DNA of 12,489 nucleotides from Bacteroidota bacterium (GTDB lineage Bacteria; Bacteroidota; Bacteroidia; Sphingobacteriales; Sphingobacteriaceae): positions 1 through 12,489 of the forward strand of contig JABDBT010000075.1 in the NCBI GenBank assembly GCA_013288465.1, written 5' to 3'. Below, piece by piece: positions 7,528 to 12,489 of the stretch; within the stretch, counting starts at the first letter, position 1, and each line of letters starts with the position of its first letter. A model generated the notes under the pieces. It ran no database searches. It worked only from the letters and a program-made list of their open reading frames with translations, and was not told the DNA's origin. The position numbers and the translations under genes were made by a program.

Positions 7528-8439
7528 ATGAAAGCAACTTACCTGTTTTTAACTTTAATGGCCATGGCTATTTTAACCCGCGCGCAGGAACCGGCACAAA
7601 TAAACCTGTATCCAAATGGTGTGCCTAACTCAAAGCCTGCACCTGCTGATTATGTTGAAAATGATGCTAACGCGCATGTGGTAAAAGTTACAACACCTAC
7701 ACTTACCCCCTTTTTTCCTGAAAAAGGAAAAGCTAATGGTACGGCAGTAATTATATGCCCGGGCGGCGGTTACTCGGCATTGGCCATAGATAAAGAAGGT
7801 TATGCGGTAGCTAAGGAGTTTAATAAAATTGGTGTAACCGCTTTTGTATTAAAATACCGTTTGCCCAGCGATGCCATAATGGTTGATAAAACTATAGGCC
7901 CTTTGCAAGATGCACAACAAGCTTTTTTAATGGTGCGCACCCACGCGGCCGAATGGGGCATTAACCCTGCAAAAGTGGGCATTATGGGCTTTTCGGCAGG
8001 CGGACACCTGGCATCAACAGCTGGTACGCATTTTGATAAAGCGGTTATTGAAAACAAAAATAACGTGAACCTTAGACCCGACTTTATGCTGTTGCTTTAC
8101 CCTGTTATATCATTTGGCGACCAAGCGCATAAGGGGTCAAAAAATAATCTGCTGGGTTTAACTCCTTCGCCGGAGAGTGTTGAATTATACTCAAATGAAA
8201 AACAAGTTAACGCCAATACGCCAATAACCTTTTTGGTACAGGCCGAAGATGATAAAACTGTGCCCGTGCAAAACAGCCTGATGTTTTATGATGCTTTATT
8301 AAAAAACAAGATCAAAGCCGAAATGCATATTTACCAGGCAGGCGGCCACGGGTTTGGCTTAAACAATACTACAAGCAAAGAACATTGGTTTGATTGGTGC
8401 CGTAATTGGATGGATGCCAATGGACTGCTAAATAATTAG
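7528..8439 (+). CDS. Secreted alpha/beta-hydrolase (acetyl/feruloyl esterase-like)
   Basis: A 303-residue exported hydrolase of the esterase/lipase group often annotated as BD-FAE-like or acetylxylan-type. The signal peptide is KATYLFLTLMAMAILTRAQ. The oxyanion region IICPGGGYSALA comes at about residues 75-86. The nucleophile elbow is GFSAGG with Ser156. The acid is in AEDDKTVP (Asp241 or Asp242), and the histidine is in GGHGFGL (His274). All triad positions are present. The family removes acetyl or feruloyl groups from plant polysaccharides, but the true substrate cannot be read from the sequence and no sugar-degrading genes are adjacent. The ATG at 7528 is preferred over TTG at 7519, which would overlap prfB. 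It lies five bases after prfB and presumably rides on that transcript. Confidence 0.88.
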   Translation: MKATYLFLTLMAMAILTRAQEPAQINLYPNGVPNSKPAPADYVENDANAHVVKVTTPTLTPFFPEKGKANGTAVIICPGGGYSALAIDKEGYAVAKEFNKIGVTAFVLKYRLPSDAIMVDKTIGPLQDAQQAFLMVRTHAAEWGINPAKVGIMGFSAGGHLASTAGTHFDKAVIENKNNVNLRPDFMLLLYPVISFGDQAHKGSKNNLLGLTPSPESVELYSNEKQVNANTPITFLVQAEDDKTVPVQNSLMFYDALLKNKIKAEMHIYQAGGHGFGLNNTTSKEHWFDWCRNWMDANGLLNN

Positions 8440-8440
8440 A

Positions 8441-8458
8441 GGTTAGCCATAGCTAACC
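8441..8458 (+). terminator. Small hairpin after the esterase gene
   Basis: GGTTAGC and GCTAACC are perfect 7-bp arms around CATA, directly after the stop codon. There is no T-run behind it, so it is at best a weak terminator or a 3'-end stabilising hairpin. Confidence 0.4.
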
Positions 8459-8506
8459 AAAGATCAAAGCCAACTTATCAATTAATAAAAACATATCGCG
8501 GTTATT

Positions 8507-8527
8507 TTGTTATACATAGTATAACAA
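8507..8527. promoter_or_regulatory. Perfect 21-bp dyad upstream of the universal stress gene
   Basis: TTGTTATAC (8507-8515) and GTATAACAA (8519-8527) are exact 9-bp inverted arms around ATA, ending 11 bases before the ATG of the stress protein. Position and symmetry suit an operator for a dimeric regulator, or a hairpin covering the translation start. No TTTG/TAnnTTTG pair is found around it, so the gene may use another promoter type or an activator. Confidence 0.5.
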
Positions 8528-8538
8528 TTTGATCATCT

Positions 8539-9018
8539 ATGAAAATTAAGAAAATACTGATAGGCATTGATGAAAGTTCATTTGCAGAACATGCCGCTGA
8601 ATTTGGCTTTTATATTGCTCATACTTTTAAAGCAAAGGTTGGCCTGGTACACATTATTGAGCCTATGGTTACACCGGTCGCAACAAATTCTGATATTTTA
8701 TTAGGTACAACACCCCAGGTAATGGGGGTAAATGACCTCGAACTGATAACTATTCAAAATGATGCATCAGAAACGCTGATTGAAAGGACAACCAAAAAAT
8801 TTGGCCGTGATTTGGAGGTTACCCACTTTAATGAATTTGGCAGTACAGCCGACGGCATACTTGCTTGCAGTAAAGAATTTAAAGCCGATTTGATAGTTAT
8901 TGGCACACATAGCCGCACCGGTTTTGACCGCCTGATAATGGGCAGCGTTGCCGAAGATGTGGTACGCCATTCAGAAATACCGGTTTTGGTAGTCCCTTTT
9001 CCGGATCACAGCGAATAG
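8539..9018 (+). CDS. Universal stress protein, UspA family
   Basis: A 159-residue single-domain Usp protein, normal for the family. The amino-terminal strand KKILIGIDESSFAEHAAEFG carries Asp11. VGLVHIIEP follows, then the closing block ADLIVIGTHSRTGFDRLIMGSVAEDVVRHSEIPVLVVP. The ATP-binding pattern G-2X-G-9X-G(S/T) is kept except that the second glycine is Ser in GTHSRTG. Nucleotide binding is therefore likely but not certain. Such proteins are cytosolic dimers, induced by starvation or redox stress, with poorly defined mechanisms. It stands alone: 99 bp with a perfect dyad lie upstream, and a long inverted repeat lies downstream before the convergent serB. Confidence 0.93.
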   Translation: MKIKKILIGIDESSFAEHAAEFGFYIAHTFKAKVGLVHIIEPMVTPVATNSDILLGTTPQVMGVNDLELITIQNDASETLIERTTKKFGRDLEVTHFNEFGSTADGILACSKEFKADLIVIGTHSRTGFDRLIMGSVAEDVVRHSEIPVLVVPFPDHSE

Positions 9019-9021
9019 TTT

Positions 9022-9080
9022 ATGGTCGATAGTCCATGGTCCATAGATCACCCTTCCATGGTCTATGGACTATCGACCAT
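9022..9080. repeat. Long inverted repeat between convergent genes (possible two-way terminator)
   Basis: ATGGTCGATAGTCCAT (9022-9037) and ATGGACTATCGACCAT (9065-9080) are perfect 16-bp arms. The 27-base centre repeats the same words (GGTCCATAG, CCATGGTCTATGG), so alternative inner pairings exist. It fills almost all of the 68-bp gap between the stress protein stop and the serB stop. The stem would form on transcripts from either side, but no T-run follows. It resembles the word-repeat dyad at 6282-6378 in style, though not in sequence. Confidence 0.7.
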
Positions 9081-9086
9081 CGACTA

Positions 9087-10376
9087 TTAATACAACAATC
9101 TGAACTTTATCGTATGTTCAATAGCTTTAAGCTCATTAAGCACCTCCGTATCATAGCCGGTGGCTACATCGGTAATTACATACCCGATTTGCGCGTTGGT
9201 CACCAAAAATTCACCTACTATATTAATATTGTGACGTGCAAATACATCATTGATCTTAGCTAATATGCCGGGCACGTTTTTGTGAATATGTATTAACCGG
9301 TGCGCCTGCACGTTATGCGGTGGCTGCAGGTCGGGGAAATTACAGCTGGTATGGGTTTTCCCTTCATTCATAAAAGCCATTACCCGTTTGGGGATAAAGT
9401 CATCATTGCGCGGGTTATGCTTAGGGTCGTCAAATATAATAACCCCATTTTCGCAGGCGGCTTCGGCAAGTTTTTTGTTTACCCTGCCAAAACAACCAAT
9501 AACTTTTAATCTACCTGCATTTTGTATTTGTTCGGGCGTTGGCTGGCTGGCTTCATCACAAAATAATATACCGGCCTCTTCTATGTATTTTTCTTCAATG
9601 CTGTCGCGTTCGCGGATATTGTAGCCCTCTTTACGCATTTGCGCCAAGGCTTCCTCTTCAATAGTACCCACAACAAGGCATTTGATTCGATTTTTTGGGT
9701 ACGATATAGCCCTGGGCAGTTTGTTGATGTACAAAAACTCATCAAAGCTTGGGGTAATATGATCGGCTTTTTCGGCTACAGATTTACGTTCAATATTCTC
9801 AGTAAAGGCAAAGAATTTTTTTATCATGCCCGATTCTTTTAGCTGGAAATCAGAGTACCCATCGCCAATGCCGTAAATATCGCCCTGAAGGTTTAGCTGT
9901 TTTAGTAGCTTTACCTTCCCACCTTCCCGCGATAGAGGGTTTTCGCGATCATACCCAATAATTTTTCCATCCTCGTCAAACTCAAAGGTATTGGCGTAAA
10001 TATTTTCCTTTTTAATTTGATACTCGGTTACCACAGGTATAATAAATTCTTTAAACCCGCCCGAAACGATCAGCACTTCGTCCTGGTGATTTTTGAAAAA
10101 AGCCGTATTTCGCGAAAAAGAAACCGATACTTTTTTCTTTAAATGGGTAATGAGTTGCTTTAAATGATCGCGGTTGGCTTCCAGCAATTTTACACGGGCT
10201 GCTAAACTCTCCGTAAACGATAACCTTCCCTCCATAGAGGCATTGGTAAGATCTTCAATTTGTCGGTATATTTTTTCCCGGTCGGGATGATTTTTAAGCG
10301 ATATTCGGGCCAGTTCATCTAAGGCCTCCACCTGTGTAAATGTACTGTCGAAATCTATAATAAAGTATTGTTCCAT
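9087..10376 (-). CDS. serB: Phosphoserine phosphatase fused to a SerA-derived tail with ACT domain
   Basis: A 429-residue composite protein. Residues 1 to about 205 are a HAD-type phosphoserine phosphatase, the last step of serine synthesis. Motif I is IDFDST (Asp8 nucleophile, Asp10), motif II is VSGGF (Ser105), the motif III lysine is in EGGKVKLLK (Lys154), and motif IV is GIGDGYSD (171-176). Residues about 231-340 resemble the outer part of 3-phosphoglycerate dehydrogenase SerA (RLKVIGCFGRVN, then NGVIIFDDPKHNPR). Residues about 359-429 match its ACT domain (HRLIHIHKNVPGILAKIN, NAQIGYVITDV, ending FRLLY). The Rossmann NAD-binding domain expected between NPR and the CNFPDL segment is absent, so dehydrogenase activity is not expected. 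The tail more likely senses serine or drives oligomerisation. ATG 10376 (MEQYFIIDFD) is chosen over 10421 because it places motif I at the usual distance from the start. Confidence 0.92.
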   Translation of the reverse strand: MEQYFIIDFDSTFTQVEALDELARISLKNHPDREKIYRQIEDLTNASMEGRLSFTESLAARVKLLEANRDHLKQLITHLKKKVSVSFSRNTAFFKNHQDEVLIVSGGFKEFIIPVVTEYQIKKENIYANTFEFDEDGKIIGYDRENPLSREGGKVKLLKQLNLQGDIYGIGDGYSDFQLKESGMIKKFFAFTENIERKSVAEKADHITPSFDEFLYINKLPRAISYPKNRIKCLVVGTIEEEALAQMRKEGYNIRERDSIEEKYIEEAGILFCDEASQPTPEQIQNAGRLKVIGCFGRVNKKLAEAACENGVIIFDDPKHNPRNDDFIPKRVMAFMNEGKTHTSCNFPDLQPPHNVQAHRLIHIHKNVPGILAKINDVFARHNINIVGEFLVTNAQIGYVITDVATGYDTEVLNELKAIEHTIKFRLLY

Positions 10377-10390
10377 TGATGATGTTGCAG

Positions 10391-10408
10391 TCCCAATAAT
10401 TATCGGGA
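10391..10408. repeat. Short dyad upstream of serB
   Basis: TCCCAATAA and TTATCGGGA form 9-bp arms with a single mismatch, 15 bases before the serB start. The related word CCCGATAATTATCGGG is, from memory, a frequent intergenic dyad in Bacteroidota. It may be a repeat or a hairpin in the serB leader. The rest of the 180-bp gap up to 10556 shows no gene and no clear promoter. Confidence 0.4.
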
Positions 10409-10556
10409 TACGGATGTGCAAATGTGCAGATTTTGGATGAGTTGTTTATAAAGAAATTGTCATTAAACAAATAAAGTTCCGCATCCAAATAAAAAACGAT
10501 TAAACCAATACCGCTTTATTCCTTATTTCGAAATAACATTTTACATTTAGGCGAAA

Positions 10557-11780
10557 CTACCTCTTGATAGCCTGTAACACATTGCTTATCAGTCCATCCA
10601 TTGCGCTATTGTCTATCCAGCGGGCCACTACTACCAGGTCATGATCGGGGTCGCAATAGATCATATTGGTACCGTTACCAATATGCACCCACGTATCTTC
10701 GGGCGCTGATGGCAATAGCTTTTTATTGGTATTTAAAAACCAGTTCATATAACCATAACCGGTATTAGCGGTAGTGGGTGTCAGCGCCTGTTTTACCCAT
10801 TGCTCGCTTATTAACTGCTTGCCATCCCAGTTACCATGATGCAGGGTAAGCAGACCAAAGCGCCCCATATCATAAGCGTTAATGAACATCCCTCCACCCC
10901 AATGCCCGCCACCGCTAACAGATTGCATGACCTGCCCATCCAATACGATGTATGAGTTACGATAGCCAAACCAGCGCCAGGTAGTTGAAGCGCCCATAGG
11001 GTCCATGATGTTTTCTTTTAGCACTTGCGGTAATGGTTTGCGCCATACGCTTAATGCTGCTAAAGCCAGCGCGTTTACCCGTACATCATTATATTTCCAA
11101 ACTGTTCCCGGCTCATCGCGTTTACGGTCTTTGTACTTAACAATGTCACTCGATGGGCGGTCTGCCCAGTCCGGTTTGCCCCATAGCGTCCCTTCCCAAT
11201 CGCTGGTTTGGCGCAGCATCACCTCCCAGGTAAGTTTGCGGTCATGCGGAGACGAAAACGGGTAGATCATATCCTTATCCGCACCATAACCACTCACTAA
11301 AGCTGCCGGATTATAAACCTCAACCGGCGGAACATAACGCGCTACGGTATCCATCGTGCTGTGTATCATCCCCCGATCAACCGCCACTCCAATTACGGTA
11401 GAAAGAAAGCTTTTAGTAACACTGTTGGCAATATCTACACGCTCCGGGTCGCCCCATTGAGCTACTATATATCCCTTGTAAATGATAATACCGGCAGGGC
11501 CGCCTCGCTCGGTTAACGGGCCAACAGCTTCGCTAAAAGGCTCTTTACCAAAACTTTGAAATTGCGACACCTCGCCGTCATGTGATGATTTTGCCTCGTG
11601 TGTCATAGCAAAGCTGATAGCCCTGTTTAAAGCTGCGCTGTCCAGGCCCGCCGCTACAGGGGTTTTATGCTGCCAGTTATTGTAAGCCGGAAAATAGTCT
11701 GATTTCTTCGGTTTTATTTGCCCGTATGATTGGGTTAAGGCCAGGAAAAGTAACCCGGTTAGCAGCGCGAAGTTTTTCAT
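10557..11780 (-). CDS. Secreted serine hydrolase, beta-lactamase (class C-like) fold
   Basis: A 407-residue exported protein of the beta-lactamase/transpeptidase-like group (PF00144, S12-like). The signal peptide is KNFALLTGLLFLALTQSYG, with cleavage probably just before Gln21. The catalytic SxxK is in NSVTKSFL (Ser120, Lys123). The second motif is Tyr230-Asn231-Asp232 in WKYNDVRVN. The KTG-like third motif is probably HIGNGT (366-371). Members of this fold include penicillin-binding proteins, D-amino peptidases and esterases. True beta-lactamase activity should not be assumed from the name, and the substrate is unknown. It would act in the periplasm. The gene is monocistronic as far as seen: 180 bp to serB and 313 bp to sucB, both genes on the same strand. 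No damage is seen. Confidence 0.88.
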   Translation of the reverse strand: MKNFALLTGLLFLALTQSYGQIKPKKSDYFPAYNNWQHKTPVAAGLDSAALNRAISFAMTHEAKSSHDGEVSQFQSFGKEPFSEAVGPLTERGGPAGIIIYKGYIVAQWGDPERVDIANSVTKSFLSTVIGVAVDRGMIHSTMDTVARYVPPVEVYNPAALVSGYGADKDMIYPFSSPHDRKLTWEVMLRQTSDWEGTLWGKPDWADRPSSDIVKYKDRKRDEPGTVWKYNDVRVNALALAALSVWRKPLPQVLKENIMDPMGASTTWRWFGYRNSYIVLDGQVMQSVSGGGHWGGGMFINAYDMGRFGLLTLHHGNWDGKQLISEQWVKQALTPTTANTGYGYMNWFLNTNKKLLPSAPEDTWVHIGNGTNMIYCDPDHDLVVVARWIDNSAMDGLISNVLQAIKR

Positions 11781-12009
11781 GATACAGTGCTCATTTAGGG
11801 ATTAGTTAATTAAGAATTGGAAAATATTTTTAATTATTATAGAATTAGTAATTAGTGTTATCTATAGTTCGGCTAAAGGTTGATCTATAAAGCGTAACAA
11901 AGATGAAAGAAAAAATAAAAAAAGCTACTATAGTTGCAGCGTATTTACGTGGCGTTATGTCATAACTGAACTTCTATAAGATCGGTATCATCAATGACGC
12001 GCAAGGACT
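11781..12009. other. Intergenic stretch without a convincing gene
   Basis: This AT-rich stretch precedes the serine hydrolase gene (- strand) and must hold its promoter, but no TTTG/TAnnTTTG pair stands out on that strand. The only open frame of note is 20 codons on the + strand (ATG 11903 to TAA 11963-11965, MKEKIKKATIVAAYLRGVMS). It is lysine-rich at the start and has no supporting signal. No tRNA-like fold or repeat is visible. Confidence 0.5.
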
Positions 12010-12042
12010 ATTTAAATAAAAAACCCGGCCTAAACCGGGTTT
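12010..12042 (-). terminator. Rho-independent terminator of sucB
   Basis: Read on the - strand, AAACCCGG (12042-12035) pairs with CCGGGTTT (12028-12021) around a six-base loop, followed by TTTATTTAAA. It begins about 50 bases after the sucB stop, so it ends that transcript and separates it from the serine hydrolase gene. Confidence 0.88.
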
Positions 12043-12093
12043 CAATATATTCTCGCGAATCAACGCAATCCAAAAATCATGTTAAATCAACGG

Positions 12094-12489
12094 TTAAACG
12101 CCTAATAGCAACCTCGCGGGGTCTTCCAATAACTGTTTAACCCTTACCAAAAAGCTTACCGACTCGCGGCCATCCACAATACGGTGATCGTAAGATAATG
12201 CCAGGTACATCATCGGGCGGATAACTACCTGACCGTTTACGGCAACCGGGCGCTCAATAATATTATGCATACCTAATATAGCCGACTGCGGCGAATTTAA
12301 TATAGGTGTTGACAGCATTGAACCAAACACACCGCCATTAGTAATGGTGAAGGTTCCGCCGGTCATTTCTTCAATAGTTAATTTATTATCACGGGCTTTG
12401 CCTGCTAATACAACAATAGCTTTTTCAATTTCAGCAAGGCTCATCCCGTCGGCATTGCGGATAACCGGCACTACCAAACCTTTGGGGGC
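12094..12489 (-). CDS. sucB: 2-oxoglutarate dehydrogenase E2 (dihydrolipoyl succinyltransferase), 3' part
   Basis: The last 131 residues of the E2 acyltransferase of the 2-oxoglutarate dehydrogenase complex, which transfers the succinyl group from lipoamide to CoA in the TCA cycle. The frame runs out of the window at 12489, so the lipoyl and E1/E3-binding domains are not seen, and the TTG at 12477 is not a start. Recognisable are [49 protein letters not shown] and the catalytic [16 protein letters not shown] with the active-site His and Asp of DHRxxDG. The ending [12 protein letters not shown] and the whole block follow SucB rather than pyruvate dehydrogenase E2. A terminator lies about 50 bases downstream. 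Confidence 0.95.
   Translation of the reverse strand, partial: APKGLVVPVIRNADGMSLAEIEKAIVVLAGKARDNKLTIEEMTGGTFTITNGGVFGSMLSTPILNSPQSAILGMHNIIERPVAVNGQVVIRPMMYLALSYDHRIVDGRESVSFLVRVKQLLEDPARLLLGV

Noticed and set aside
10557..11780. Antibiotic-resistance beta-lactamase
   Set aside because: The SxxK and YxN-like motifs show only the fold. Length and motif details fit the broad serine hydrolase group, so resistance cannot be claimed.
11903..11965. Small protein of 20 residues before the serine hydrolase gene (opposite strand)
   Set aside because: No promoter word, no leader signal and no homology cue; an open frame this short is expected by chance in AT-rich DNA.

Overview
The window looks like chromosomal DNA of a Bacteroidota member, most likely Sphingobacteriaceae (Mucilaginibacter/Pedobacter-like). 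This is inferred from protein style, an AT-leaning base composition, the absence of Shine-Dalgarno sequences before most genes, exact matches to the Bacteroidota -7 promoter word TAnnTTTG, and abundant intergenic dyads. No rRNA, tRNA, CRISPR array, phage or defence island was seen. Most genes are housekeeping. The accessory part is a small transposase-plus-palindrome module at about 3.05-3.93 kb.

Layout. (1) 2-3051, + strand: the 3' part of dnaG (primase), yraN (UPF0102 nuclease-fold protein, overlapping dnaG by one base) and a lipoprotein glutaminyl-peptide cyclotransferase, tightly packed like an operon. (2) 3048-3929: an IS200-like/RAYT-type Y1 transposase on the - strand. It is followed by a field of palindromes: two perfect 20-nt copies in inverted orientation, two outer half copies, and about 220 bp of decayed repeats between them. 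The module lies where two convergent genes end. (3) 3939-5585, - strand: pgi, glucose-6-phosphate isomerase, divergent from (4) 5848-6282, a small helical protein of unknown function. The latter has a textbook Bacteroidota promoter and ends in a strong terminator. (5) 6430-8439, + strand: prfB (release factor 2), which needs the classical +1 programmed frameshift at an in-frame TGA, then a secreted alpha/beta-hydrolase esterase. (6) 8539-9018, + strand: a universal stress protein with a perfect dyad just upstream. (7) 9087-10376, - strand: a composite SerB protein, made of a phosphoserine-phosphatase domain fused to a SerA-derived tail that has lost its NAD-binding domain but kept the ACT domain. 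(8) 10557-11780, - strand: a secreted beta-lactamase-fold serine hydrolase. (9) 12094-12489, - strand: the 3' end of sucB/odhB (2-oxoglutarate dehydrogenase E2) with its terminator.

The genes do not form one pathway. They cover replication (DnaG), translation termination (RF2), central metabolism (Pgi, SucB), serine synthesis (SerB) and envelope enzymes (cyclotransferase, esterase, serine hydrolase). The points most worth following are the transposase/palindrome module, the SerB-SerA remnant fusion, and the regulatory arrangement at the 5' end of prfB. None amounts to proof of a new system.
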